The notes under the pieces are model-generated. The model did no database searches and had not been told where the DNA came from. It saw nothing but the letters and a program-made list of their open reading frames with translations. A program made the position numbers and the translations under genes. From Chrysoperla carnea (Eukaryota > Arthropoda > Insecta > Neuroptera > Chrysopidae), in contig NC_058341.1 of assembly GCF_905475395.1 (NCBI RefSeq), positions 66,595,501 through 66,659,500 on the forward strand: a stretch of DNA of 64,000 bases. The letters run 5' to 3'. Position 1 is the first letter of the stretch. Each line of letters opens with the position of its first letter. Below, one piece after another: positions 1 to 10,839 of the stretch.

Positions 1-130
1 AGTCTGAAAATATCAAATAAATTATCATTTAATAACAGAAAATGCTAATAGATTGAGACTTTTTCGGAAGAAATATTCTGAGTACTCTTAGAAGACTTTC
101 AGAATTAATCAGATAATTAATGAAAATTTA
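1..130. repeat. Fragment of a dispersed palindromic repeat
   Basis: This stretch resembles the internal palindrome of the TTAA-flanked element near 19.64-19.88 kb. Both share a run like ACAGAAAATG followed by AGATTGAGA and TTCGGAAGAAATATTCTGAG. It is a partial copy cut by the window edge, with no coding potential. Confidence 0.6.
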
Positions 131-293
131 GTTAGATAAATAAAGTAAGAGTAAAACTTTTTCTGAGTTTGGTCGTTCTTCACAAAAAAAAAATTAAACT
201 TTGTCCGCCCTTAAAATTATTACCCTTTCTTCTGAAAAGTATATTTTTATCTTTGAGGAAAAATACTTTATGATACCATCATGTAGCCAATAA

Positions 294-345
294 TGTATAT
301 ACAGACATATAAATATCACTAGTATGACAGAATACATGCGTTAAG
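294..345. repeat. Half-arm fragment of the foldback found at 53.9 kb
   Basis: The sequence around ACATATAAATATCAC and GTATGACAGAATACAT matches one arm of the TA-flanked foldback at 53878-54179. Only one arm is present, so this is a relic. Confidence 0.5.
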
Positions 346-486
346 CAATCTTCTATTAATTAAACACATATCCACTTAGTTATTTCACTTTGGAACAGCA
401 AACACTACAGATATACTGACTCTGTCATTTACTTATAAACATACATTACATATCTCACTCATTACAAAATCTTCTGAAAAAAATAA

Positions 487-811
487 ACACACATAAAATT
501 TTTATAGCATACTCAGGACGTAAAATTTGAGGTCGAGTGCGTAAATGAGCAACATAGGTCAATTGAATCTTGGGTCCATTGGACCCATCTTGTAAATCGT
601 TAGAGATAGAACAAAAGTTTAAATGTAAAAAATATTCCTTTAAAAAATAACCAACTTTTGTTTGAAATTTTTTTTCGTAAACATGACTGTTTACCCGTAA
701 GGACGCAAATTAGGGGTAAATTGTATGTATGTGTAATGTGATAGAGTACTCAATACTGTCTATGCATCGTATTTCAACAATTAACTTAATAAATTGTCTG
801 TTTTCACTTGT
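487..811 (+). repeat. Family A element, partial
   Basis: Partial copy of the dispersed family A. It holds the GCATACTCAGGACGTAAAA and GTAAATGAGCAACATAGG segments, the TTGGGTCC/GGACCCA block, the GTTAGAGATAGAACAAAAG block and the TTTACCCGTAAGGACGC block. It ends in the family terminus CAACAATTAACTTA...TTTTCACTTGT. Confidence 0.7.
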
Positions 812-815
812 TATA

Positions 816-1455
816 CTATGCATATATGAAATATACATAGTATATTAAGTTTAGTCCCAAGTTTGTAACGCTTAAAAATAATGATGCTAGGAAAAAAATT
901 TTGTCATAGCTGTTCATAAAATCACCTAATTAGTCCATTTCCGGTTGTCCGTCCGTCCGTCCGTCTGTGGACACGATAACTCAAAAACGAAAAAAGATAT
1001 CGAGCTGAAATTTTTACAGCGTACTCAGGACGTAAAAAGTGAGGTCAAGTTCGTAAATGAGCATCATGGGTCAATTGGGTCTTGGGTCCGTAGGACCCAT
1101 CTTGTAAACCGTTAGAGATAGAACAAAAGTTTAAATGTAAAAAATGTTCCTTATAAAAAAATAAACAACTTTTGTTTGAAACATTTTTTTGTAAACATCA
1201 CTGTTTACCCACGAAGGCGTTAATTAGGTGCAAATTTTATAGTATGTATTAATATAGGAATATCAGTGTGTGTGTGTATTTAAAAGTGAATATCTTTTGT
1301 TTTTTACGTGACGTCAAAAAAAAACAAACAATTGCGCATCAACACTGTCTATACATTTTTGTATGTGTTATGTGATAAAGAAATCAACACTGACTATGCA
1401 TAGTATTTCAACAATTAACTCAGTCAATTGTTTCTTTTCACTTGTTTTTTTTTTG
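816..1455 (+). repeat. Family A element, nearly full length
   Basis: A longer family A copy directly after the previous one. In order it holds the CATATATGAAATATACATAG palindrome, the CCAAGTTTGTAACGC block, a (CCGT)n run near 950-965, ACACGATAACTC, the GGACGTAAAAAGTGAGGTC block, GTTAGAGATAGAACAAAAG, a short GT run near 1268, and the right terminus ending CAATTGTTTCTTTTCACTTG. Confidence 0.75.
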
Positions 1456-1744
1456 TATTATGTGAAAATGATTATTTCTTTTAAACTACTATCTTTTAAA
1501 TGAATATGCAATAATCAAACGTATACTTCTTCGATTGTTTGACAACGATCCCTATCTTATATATTTAAACGAGCAATTCTTGTATATATATATATATATA
1601 TATCAACGATCTTGGAAATGGCTCCAACGATTTTCATGAAAATGAGTATGTAGGGGTTTGTTGGGGCGATAAGTCGATCTAACAAGGTTTCATTTTTTAA
1701 AAAAAAGCGTTTTATACGTTTTTTCATGAAAAACTGAAAGCAGG
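1456..1744. other. Unclassified AT-rich spacer with a short TA run
   Basis: No gene or clear repeat family seen. It holds a TA dinucleotide run at about 1582-1602. The reading frames crossing it are short and of low complexity. Confidence 0.4.
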
Positions 1745-1860
1745 AATGCAAATTATAACTCTTCCTGACATCTATTGGTGTATATCGTAGTTAATGAAAT
1801 ACAATGCAAATTATAACTCTTCCTGACATCTATTGGTGTATATCGTAGTTAATAAAATAA
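1745..1860 (+). repeat. 58-bp tandem duplication (2 copies)
   Basis: Two adjacent nearly identical 58-bp units, 1745-1802 and 1803-1860, each starting AATGCAAATTATAACTC and ending near GTAGTTAATRAAATA. No coding content. Confidence 0.85.
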
Positions 1861-1929
1861 AATACATTACCGGGACATTCAAATTGGTATTTGTGTGGAG
1901 ACATTTAAAACGGTCTTCTATTAGTGATA

Positions 1930-3570
1930 AAATTTGTGTCTTTTTAAGAATACCGAGCAAAGCTCGGTCATCCAGATATTATATTTTAAATGTGAAAGTT
2001 AGGATGTTTGTTTATTTGTTTGTTATGTTTGTTTGAATGGACTTGAATGAAACTGAACAATAATGTAGTTCCATACATCAGAATAACACATCAGCTATAA
2101 TTTATATACATATATATTTTTAAAAAAATTTTAAAAATAATTTAATCTGACATTTGAGTGCTCTATCTATGGTCATCATTTTGAATCATAAAAAAAAAAT
2201 TTCTGTACAAATTTAAAATAGTAAATATCAATCAATTCATGGCCATCTTTTCTGGTATACTCAATGGATTATGACTATTTGAAAACGGCATATATTTTAG
2301 ATGTGTAAAACAATCCCTTCGAGTTGTATGGAAGGAGGGTAAGTGAGATCAAGAGAGGTGGAGGCTATAAAGCGGTGGTTTTAACTTTTAAGCCCAGTGG
2401 AGTGGGCGGGTATCAAGCTACTAGAAGTATGCATATCAAATAATCATTTTCCAATTTTTTTTTAAATGTAAGAAGTATATCTGATACCCTTTTTAATACA
2501 GGTGTTCATAAATTGTTCTCCTTCAAACTCTTATAAAGTGTCAAAAAAATAAAAATAATTAAAAAATTTTTTTTGTTTACCCCTATCCCTATTCCTATAT
2601 ATTATAAATATGAAAGTAAGCATGTTTGTTTGTTACGCTTTCACGCTAAAACTAGCGAATAGTTTTTAATGAAACTGTACAGTTATATAGCTGATATATC
2701 AGAATAACACATGAACTATAATTTATAAAGATATATTTATTTAATTTAATTTGACATTTACTATTTTTGAAATTTTTACGGTAATCTCTATTTTATGGTT
2801 TAAAATGATGATTATAGATGGAGCACATCTATGATCATCATTTTGAACCATAAATTAAAGCTTTCTGTAAAATTTAAAAGATGGTAAATGTCAAACAAAT
2901 CATGGCCAACTTTTCTGATATACTCAATGAATTATGACTATTTTACATTTAGCAAAATTGAAAACTGTGTATATCAAGAGAAGGTGGAGGGTATAAAGCG
3001 GTAGTTTTTAGTTTTAAGCCCAGTGAAGCGGGCGGGTATCAATCTATATTTTGGTTATGTTTAATTCAAATCTATTCACTAGTTTTTGCGAGAAAACGTT
3101 ACAAACAAACATCCTTACTATCATATTTATAATATACTAGCTTGATACCCGCCCGCTTCACTTCCCGCTTCAAAAGTAAATAGCTTCGCTTTATAGCCTC
3201 CACCTCTTTTGATCTCACTTATCCCCCTTCCATAACACTCGAAGGAATTGTTTTACACAGCTAAATATATGCACAGTTTTCGATTTTTTTAAGTGTAAAA
3301 TAATCATATTTCATTGTGTATATCAAAAAAGATGAGAATTAAGTATATCAGAAAAGATGGCCATGCATTTTTTTTATATTTACTGTTTTAAATTTTTACA
3401 GAAATCTTTAATTTATGGTTCAAACTGATGATCATAGATGAAGCAGTAAAATGTCAAATTAATTTTTTTTTAAATATATTTTTATAAATTATAGCTCATG
3501 TGCTATTCTGATGTATGAGCTATTTTGCTGTACATTTTCATTCAAATCCATTCCACTATTTTTGAAAAAG
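1930..3570. mobile_element. Cluster of three Helitron-like non-autonomous copies, one inverted
   Basis: Three related units occupy this stretch. Two run forward and carry the hairpin-like end GCCCAGTGRAGYGGGCGGG near 2392 and 3020. The third is inverted (TACCCGCCCGCTTCAC near 3145), preceded by CTAG. The units share the body AACACATSARCTATAATTTA and the AAATATGAAAGT start. A GC-rich hairpin just before a CTAG terminus, with no target duplication, is the known pattern of Helitron 3' ends. The assignment rests on those ends only, since no Rep/helicase coding sequence is present. Confidence 0.55.
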
Positions 3571-4026
3571 TACTTCAAAATGTTGATTTTGCTAATAAAA
3601 AGCCACCAAAAACGCTTTCTTGCCAAAAAATTAAATTAAATTTTAAACTTGTTTTAAACTGCCAAAAGCGCGGGCATCCAATTTGATGACGTAATATGGG
3701 TATCACTATACGAAATAGCACAAATAAGTTTGACAGATATTATACCCATCTGTCTACACTGAACTAACTGATGGTCTATGAATCATACCGCTATGACATC
3801 ACAGCAGGGCTTACCCGCGTTTTAGGTCACGCGATATACAGTTTAACAATTAGGATTTTTAATTTTAATATTTTAAAAGAAAAATGTGCTTTTATGACTC
3901 GAAATCAGAATATTAAAATATTTTTACATAAAATTTAAGTTTTTTCAAATTTCATTATTTATTTTTGACTAACGATAATACCCTATTGGTTCGGATTGTT
4001 TAGAATGCTTTAAACTAGAGAACTAA
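3571..4026. other. Unclassified non-coding stretch
   Basis: No gene, recognisable repeat or RNA gene seen here. Confidence 0.35.
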
Positions 4027-4790
4027 AAAGGAAGGTTTACTCGACCGCCATTTTAATGCAAACATATGGAGAGCAGTCATAGCAATCACACGTATTTTGG
4101 TGCTGATATAAAATCATTTTTATTATATATATCGGATTTTTTAACATCCAAAACTTCACCGGTGTGGAGTTTAAACATTCTAGTATTAATTTTTGGACCT
4201 CTTGAAGCGAATCTAGTAAGTGAAGTATATTTTCAATAATCTAAACAGTATAGGTAGGTAATCCTAACAAAATCCAGTTCAATAGCTAGAATCTTTTTTA
4301 AAAAGAAAATATTAATAATAATAAATTAACTAACAAATCGTGAATAAAAGCATTTTAAGGGAATTTAGACACTTATAAACTTAATAAGCTGTTCGAATTA
4401 ATTTTGTTTAATAAATTTGATTTTTATCGGTAGTGAAAAAAATAAATCACTTGATTTCGTAAATAAAAAACAGATAGCAATAACTATTGTTATATCAACT
4501 AGATATTATTACGTACATTTATATTTTGTTATACGTCATACATTACCTCAAACGAGCTAGACCATTTTTCCATATACAAACAGTTTCAAGTTAAAAATCG
4601 AGTCTTCTCGAAACAAAAATCGATACTAAAAGGTCTAAACTGCACCTTAGTGAGGTTTTGATTTTGAATGTTAAAAAAGCCGAAACATATAATACAAATG
4701 ATTTTATATTAGCACCAAAATACATGTAATTGCTATGGCATCTCTCCATATGTTTGCACTAAAATGGCGGTCGAGTGTACTCCCCTTTAT
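4027..4790. mobile_element. Foldback element with about 150-bp arms
   Basis: The left arm holds CTCGACCGCCATTTTAATGC, CAAACATATGGAGAG and TTTGGTGCTGATATAAAATC. The right arm holds their complements (TCTCCATATGTTTG, AAAATGGCGGTCGAG) at about 4640-4790. The centre is AT-rich and non-coding. No clear target duplication was seen. Confidence 0.7.
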
Positions 4791-5748
4791 AGTACCTTAT
4801 TTAAACAAACCGTTATATTATTATGCATAGAGGCAAGCATAGCCAGTTTTTAAGAAAATAGTTCAGAATTTAAAGAAAAAAATATCAAAATTATTGCAAC
4901 TCTCAAATGTGACATGCCCTGTATGTTTAAAAAATATACCTATGGGTCAGCAGTTATACTTAGTTTGATACATTCGTTCATCCTCAAAAAAGTTCACATT
5001 TAAATCAGTATCAGGATAGGGATATAGGGATTGATATCAAAAGATTATACATGATTTCAAAAGATTATACATGACAATTTCTTTGTAAAACTTAATTCAT
5101 TCATGAAAAAAAAAAATGTCGATCACTTTAATAAGTTTCTCGAGAAGAATTTAACATTCCCGCGATTTTCGATTCTGCATGAAGCTTCAATCAGCTGTTA
5201 CCAGCAGAGGAACTTAATAGCTTATAATAGCTTCCTATACGTCAAAATCCATAGTTTTTTTTTCATGTTATCTTTTTGGAAAGCGCCCTAAGGTAATACC
5301 TTTTTTTTGCATTAACAGAATCTGTTATAAATTTTCTTCATGATGAGAGCTTTCTTGAAGCTCAATCAGTGATTGAGCTTCAAGATTGACAATCACCGAT
5401 TAATTTTTGTACAATAAACATTATTTTGAGTTCTTCCATTAGTTACTGTGTTTAAAAATGACAATTTTAAAATGAAATAATTCACAATTTTGTCCCGCAA
5501 GAGGGTCCAAAACAGTGTTTATTGTGATCAAGGCTCTTTGAATTTACCGTATAAATCAAATCAGTATATAATAATTAAACGAATCATAAAATGTGAATAG
5601 ATTGGTATTGCAGATACATTTTTTGTAAAAAACATATATCATTATTTTATTATTTATTACAAAAATATAAAAATTACAGTTTTAATTATTTAAAACTGTA
5701 TGACAAAAACAATAAAAACACAGCAGATGGTCAGTAGAAAGCATTACC
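4791..5748. other. Region upstream of ewg, non-coding
   Basis: No gene supported. A short direct repeat (AAAAGATTATACATGA) lies at about 5039-5074 and a perfect hairpin at 5354-5384. The 62-codon reading frame at 5103-5291 is low-complexity and resembles no family. Confidence 0.4.
5354..5384. other. Perfect 15-bp-arm hairpin
   Basis: CTTGAAGCTCAATCA (5354-5368) and its exact complement (5370-5384) are separated by a single base. It is not clearly part of a larger element. It lies about 0.9 kb upstream of the ewg coding exon. Confidence 0.85.
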
Positions 5749-5993
5749 ACTATAAAGCAGGCGACTTAACTCTGGATCTCGGGAAATGCATTCAATGGGC
5801 TCATATACGCCCGACACTTGTAAATTTGCTTGTCTGAATTTGGCGGCGCTGATTGTATCTCACGACCATGCGTATTGGTTCTGCGCAACTTCATATATAC
5901 TGTGATTATATATTCAGATAAGCGAACTTACAAGAACCGGGCGTATATATGGGCCCACAAAAAACCAAGAGTTAAGTCACCTTCTCTTATAGT
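5749..5993. mobile_element. Small foldback element (MITE) upstream of ewg
   Basis: The 245-bp sequence has imperfect terminal inverted repeats. Left: ACTATAAAGCAGGCGACTTA. Right: TAAGTCACCTTCTCTTATAGT, with one mismatch block. Inner complementary segments (ATATACGCCCG / CGGGCGTATAT, and AATTTGCTTGTCTGAAT / ATTCAGATAAGCG) extend the hairpin. It sits just upstream of the splice acceptor of the ewg coding exon, so it lies in the inferred 5' intron or promoter. Confidence 0.7.
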
Positions 5994-6252
5994 CTTCATG
6001 GCATAAAGTATAAACACACAATAGCGATTGCTAGCGTAGGGACTCTCTTCTAATGCTGCGCTGCACGCTATTGACCATATAATATACACATAGAATTTTT
6101 TATTTTATTAATACATATTTACTTTATACTTTTAACTTAATTCAAAATACATCCAATGTTTTCTGTGAAATGTGTTTAAACGAAAATTTTTTGTTTTTTC
6201 TTTACAGTGTGTGCAAGTAAAATAGTTGTTTAATTCATCAATATTTCATAAG

Positions 6253-7683
6253 ATGGCTACCATTTTGAAAACATCAGTTGGTGCAATGGTTGTGGGCAAT
6301 CAAGGTTCACCAGGAGGCGGTGGGAGTGCCGGATCGGGTACAAATGGATCTGCGGATAGTATAGGTGTCGGTGTTAGTGTGTTATCGGGAGCTTCTGAAG
6401 AAGATGACAATGAGTGTCCTTCATCCCCAGCTGGTGTTAACGATGATGGTAGTGATTTAATGGCTGCGGCCATGGGTGATGAAGTCACCGCACAATTAGC
6501 AGCTGCAGGGCCAGTTGGAATCGCAGCGGCAGCTGCCATTGCGTCAGCCAAAAAACGAAAACGTCCAAATAAATTTGAAATAAACCCGGCGATACGAAAA
6601 CGTCATCAAAATCGACTTCTGCGCAAATTACGAGAAATAATTGATGAGTTCACAACAAGAGTTGGACAACAAGCTGTAGTATTAGTTGCAACACCAGGAA
6701 AACCAAACACAAGTTACAAAGTTTTTGGTGCAAAACCACTCGAGGATGTTGTCAAAAATTTACGGCCAATGATAATGGAAGAACTAGAAAATTTATTAGC
6801 ACAACAAGCTCCGCCCCCTGTCGCCGAAGATCCGTTTTTGTTTGAGTTACCGCCGTTAATTTTTGATGGTTTTCCAACGCCCGTCGAGAAAATGACACAA
6901 GCGCAATTACGTGCGTTCATACCTTTGATGGTAAAATATTCGACAGGTCGGGGTAAACCAGGATGGGGTCTAGAATCCACACGGCCTCCTTGGTGGCCAA
7001 AGGAATTACCTTGGGCCAGTGTTCGCATAGATGCAAGAACTGAAGATGAAAAACAAAAGATATCCTATTCAAATGCGCTACGGCAAATAGTAATAAATTG
7101 CTATAAATATCATGGACGCGAGGATCTGTTACCGGCATTTAGTGAGGAAGATGAACGCGCGAATTCGGCAGCAACAGCTAATGCAAATATGGGTGGAAAT
7201 ACTTATTCAGTTGTTTTACAAACAATTACAAATCCAGACGGATCAATAAGTATCCTACAGGTTGATTCAAATAATCCTATAATTACTTTACCAGATGGTA
7301 CAACAGCCCAAGTTCAAGGTTTAGCAACGATACCACATGGAGATGAAACCACTGTCCATACGCTAAATAAAGTAGGGGACGGAACTGAAATTGTCGATTT
7401 AAATACAGTGACTGAGGCGACACTGAACCAAGATGGTCAATTAATATTGACCAGTGAAAAAAGTCATGGTACACATGGTTATCCGATTTTAGTGAACGGC
7501 GGTGTCATAACAGAACCTGTATCCGCATCAATATACCAAACAATGGTTGCCAACATTCAACAGATTCACACAAACAGTGATGGAACTGTATGTGTCACAC
7601 CAATGGTTCAAATCCCAATGGTCGGTATGATGAATGATGATACAGTTGTCAAAGTTGAAAATATGGAATCCGATATGAATTAG
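6253..7683 (+). CDS. ewg: NRF-1 / erect wing transcription factor, single coding exon
   Basis: Nuclear respiratory factor 1 family protein (476 aa), a sequence-specific nuclear activator. In the family it binds GC-rich GCGCATGCGC-type sites as a dimer; fly Ewg acts in neurons and flight muscle. Visible parts: a Gly/Ser/acid-rich N terminus (1-98); a basic nuclear localisation signal KKRKRP (100-105); the conserved DNA-binding region (about 106-300) with NKFEINPAIRKRHQNRLLRK, RPMIMEELENLL, KPGWGLESTRPPWWP and WASVRIDARTEDEKQ; then a Gln/Thr/Asn-rich activation region. The ATG at 6253 is chosen because the protein opens MATILKTSVG; the frame runs upstream to 6226 only from a TTG. A splice acceptor (TTTCTTTACAG, ending 6207) lies 45 bp before the ATG, so an upstream non-coding exon is likely. 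Size is close to human NRF1 (503 aa) and shorter than fly Ewg. Oddity: no coding introns, although the gene is multi-exon in fly and human, so this may be a retrocopy or intron loss. Confidence 0.93.
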   Translation: MATILKTSVGAMVVGNQGSPGGGGSAGSGTNGSADSIGVGVSVLSGASEEDDNECPSSPAGVNDDGSDLMAAAMGDEVTAQLAAAGPVGIAAAAAIASAKKRKRPNKFEINPAIRKRHQNRLLRKLREIIDEFTTRVGQQAVVLVATPGKPNTSYKVFGAKPLEDVVKNLRPMIMEELENLLAQQAPPPVAEDPFLFELPPLIFDGFPTPVEKMTQAQLRAFIPLMVKYSTGRGKPGWGLESTRPPWWPKELPWASVRIDARTEDEKQKISYSNALRQIVINCYKYHGREDLLPAFSEEDERANSAATANANMGGNTYSVVLQTITNPDGSISILQVDSNNPIITLPDGTTAQVQGLATIPHGDETTVHTLNKVGDGTEIVDLNTVTEATLNQDGQLILTSEKSHGTHGYPILVNGGVITEPVSASIYQTMVANIQQIHTNSDGTVCVTPMVQIPMVGMMNDDTVVKVENMESDMN

Positions 7684-7846
7684 AAAATAGAGAATGCAAA
7701 ACCTATTTTCTTTATTTTTTCCCAATATTTTGTGTTTACTTTATACTTTTTATTAAAAAAAAGGAAACTATACGTTTTTTGTTGTATAAAAAAACTGAGG
7801 AGATACATATAAAAAACTGTACTTATTTTTATATGTCTGCTTTTTA

Positions 7847-7856
7847 AATAAATAAA
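7847..7856 (+). terminator. Polyadenylation signal of ewg
   Basis: Two overlapping AATAAA hexamers lie about 165 bp after the ewg stop, just before a TTAA-flanked element. They are the likely 3' end signal; the cleavage site is not visible. Confidence 0.6.
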
Positions 7857-7867
7857 ATTTGATTTAA

Positions 7868-8228
7868 GGACGTTCATGCGTCAACAATATTAGTAGAGAA
7901 ATAAAAAACAATATGATAATGCGATAATTTAAACGATTTTCTATGATTTAAAACAGGAAAAATAACCTGTTATCGAATTAATTTAAATTTTTTTAAAGTT
8001 TAAAAAATGACTAAAAGTAAGTTTTAACATGGGACTAAATGAAAAATATAAATCGATATTTTTCAAAAATTATATCGACAACCATACTTGAAACTTTTAC
8101 CAGTTAATAATTATTTAAACTTTTAATAGAATTTCAAAAAAATTTTCTATTAATTTAAAATTCTTTAAAATTTACATACTGTTTCCCTATGAACGCACAT
8201 AGCAAAACAGGTACACGCATGAACGTCC
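7868..8228. mobile_element. TTAA-flanked MITE with 14-bp terminal inverted repeats
   Basis: A 361-bp element bounded by TTAA on both sides (7864-7867 and 8229-8232). The exact terminal inverted repeat is GGACGTTCATGCGT (7868-7881) and its complement (8215-8228). TTAA duplication is the hallmark of piggyBac and Kolobok transposases. The interior is AT-rich and non-coding. It starts within about 12 bp of the ewg poly(A) signal. Confidence 0.85.
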
Positions 8229-8384
8229 TTAATTAATGTTGTTAAAGTAACTATTAAAAAGCTATATTTCATCAATCAGACAAATTGGAGTGACCAAACA
8301 TCCCCTAAACACAAAAATTATTTAGACAGAAGTACCCTTTGCGCGCCACCTATAATGTTGGCAGAGAGCCTAGTAGTATCCATA

Positions 8385-8873
8385 TCTTATATATATAGGA
8401 GACTTTCTATAGATATAGATAGATAGTCACTCATCACGATATCTCTGGAACTATAAGACCTAGAGACTTGAAATTTGGCAGGAATATTCCTTTTGCCAAG
8501 TAGAGGTCAGCTAAGAACGGATTTTACGAAATTCCACCCACAAGGGGGGTTGCGGGGGTGTTCATGAATAAAAAATTCATATTTTTCAATTATGGCTTTT
8601 AATAGTTCAAAACTTGATCAGAATGTTTAAAATTACATTTAGAAATTTTTTTAGCCCTCGGAGGGTAGAAAGGTGTAGCGAGAAAGTGGGAAGGAAATAT
8701 CGAATATTTACAAATATACCTAAGTGGGGTATCAAATAAAAGAGCATGACGTGTACATTACAAAACTGTTATCCAACGCAGGGAAATGTGGAGGGAGGGG
8801 TGCAAGTGGGGATGTTGCCCAGCAAAGCGGGTAGTTCTCAGATAAATATTTATTATCTATGGTTCTCAGCTAG
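8385..8873 (+). mobile_element. Helitron-like non-autonomous element
   Basis: It contains the common insect motif GGAACTATAAGACCTAGAGAC and a G-rich block near 8540. It ends with GCCCAGCAAAGCGGGTAG followed by an AT hairpin and CTAGT near 8870. The GC hairpin plus CTAG end suggests a Helitron 3' terminus. Parts reappear inverted at about 52.53-52.96 kb. Confidence 0.5.
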
Positions 8874-8993
8874 TAATTATATAAAGTAGTTTATCGTAAC
8901 CATGGAAATCGCCTGATATAAAACTCATGCACGAGACCAATACAGTATAACTTGGTTCTGCGATAGTGCAGTAAATATGTAGGAAACATAGCT

Positions 8994-10330
8994 AAGATTT
9001 TAAAATAATTCTCCTACGGTTTTTCAACGGGATAATTATGATAAAAATAGTAGTTTTTAAAGAAAACATACTTTGGAAAAAATCGGAGTGTGGGAAGTTG
9101 TTTAAAAAACATCGAAAACTTACGAAACAGGTTTTGTGCAAATAAAAATCGAGAAAATGATTTTGATAAAAAAAACAAAAACAAAAAATAGAAAACACGG
9201 TTTTATAACGGAAAATATCGCGTTTTTTGCCTATTAATTTCTCGGTTTGTATGAATCGTAGGAAATCCATTCTGATCTCAAATTCTTGCTTTTAATAGTA
9301 TATTTTTGTAAAATAAATTCGTCGCAAAATAATATAAGGTTTCAGCACAATTTGCGAAAATATGAGTTTCCGAAAAGCCGTGTGCGATCGCTAACAAAAC
9401 ATCCTACGACAATTTAAAAAAAAAAAAAAAAAAAAAACATTATCTTCTTTAAAAGTTTCCCAAGAACCTCTTCATAATTATGAATCTTTTATACGCACGA
9501 TGGAACCGTGAAAACGCAAAAAAAATCGAGTGGAAACTATTAAACATTTCATTTTTAATAAATTGAAACAAATTGAAAGAATAATATTATATCCAAATAT
9601 TTCGAAAATATTGTTTCAATAGTTGTCTTTCACGCAAAAACTATCAAGCGGATTTGGATGAAATTTGGAACACAGATAAAAAACAATCCTTGAAGCTGGT
9701 TGTATACCTTGTACAAATTTGAACTTAATCGATGCACAACTTTTTAAGGATTTTAGGCCCATCCCTTTCAACCCCTTATAACCCTTTTTCGAATTAAAAA
9801 GTAGCCTAAGTGTTAATTCAGCTTATAAATTATCTGTGTTCCAAATTTCATCCAAATCCGTTTGATAGTTTTTTCATGAAAGACAGTAACAAACATCCAT
9901 CAATCCATCCAAATTTCCACGATTATAATCCATATCAGATATATTATGGAAAATAAAAAAATATTGGAACAATATATTCCAAATATTTGGATATTTCAAT
10001 TTGTTTCAATTTATTAAAAATGAAATATTGCTCGATTTTTCTTTGAGATTCATAATTATGCAGATAGGTTCTGGGAAAACTTTTAAAGAAGATAATATAT
10101 ATTTTTTTTTTAATTGCCGTAGGATGTTTCGTTAGCGACCACGCACGGCTTTTCGGAAACTCATATTTTCGCATTTTCGCAAATTGTGGTGAAACCTTAT
10201 ATTATTTTGCGAATAATATACTAGAAGCTCCTATACACTCAGATTTTTTACAAAGTATGTTTTCTTAAAAACTACTATTTTTATCATAATAATCCCGTTG
10301 ATAAACCGAACGGGATAAATTATTTTAAAT
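8994..10330. mobile_element. Large inverted-repeat (foldback) element
   Basis: Left arm about 8994-9640, right arm about 9850-10325. Complementary landmarks: GTAGTTTTTAAAGAAAACATAC / GTATGTTTTCTTAAAAACTAC, GCGAAAATATGAGTTTCCG / CGGAAACTCATATTTTCGC, and AAAGCCGTG / CACGGCTTT. The left arm is longer by about 200 bp (9090-9300), an indel between arms. The centre holds TTTGGATGAAATTTGGAACAC and its complement, a motif seen in many insect repeats. No coding sequence. Confidence 0.75.
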
Positions 10331-10839
10331 TTAAAACCCATTTGATTGTACTACGAAAGCACTTATTTTTGTTGTTTACATCGTGTTATTTATGAGTGAT
10401 ATTCAGTCATTTCCAGTAGTAAAAATTGAAATATATATTTTGTAAACAATCTCATGATAAAATTATTTAACGAAAAACATTAAAAAAGTGCAAAAGCGTT
10501 TTAAAACAGCGAATAAACCATTTAGTACAAAAATTTTACTGCTTTGCCAAAAAAATATTATTCCAGAAAACCAAAAAATGCTAATATTTATCGAGTACTG
10601 CTGAAAATACATCAGTTGCATCGAAATTAAGGCTACCAAGTAATTCTAGTACTAATAATGACTGATGCACAGCGTCTACCTGAAGTCAACAAAATAATTA
10701 TACAGTTCCGGATTCTGATGCAGTATCAACCTCAAGTCCAGTTAGTACTATAAGGCCGTTCAAAGTAACTGAAAATAAGCGATCTTATGAATTTATTCAT
10801 AGGCAAAAAAAAAACTAAAAAAATGAAGGTTTTGGCATC
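10331..10839. other. Unclassified non-coding stretch
   Basis: No gene or repeat family recognised between two foldback elements. Confidence 0.35.

Noticed and set aside
5820-5890. Possible NRF-1 binding site (CATGCG, CTGCGC) upstream of ewg suggesting autoregulation
   Set aside because: The full GCGCATGCGC-type palindrome is absent, and the bases lie inside a MITE.
6226-6252. Upstream extension of ewg by nine codons
   Set aside because: It begins at a TTG, not an ATG, and the ATG at 6253 gives a natural N terminus.
6300-7474. Several antisense frames of 63-104 codons across ewg
   Set aside because: Shadows of the strongly conserved ewg coding strand.
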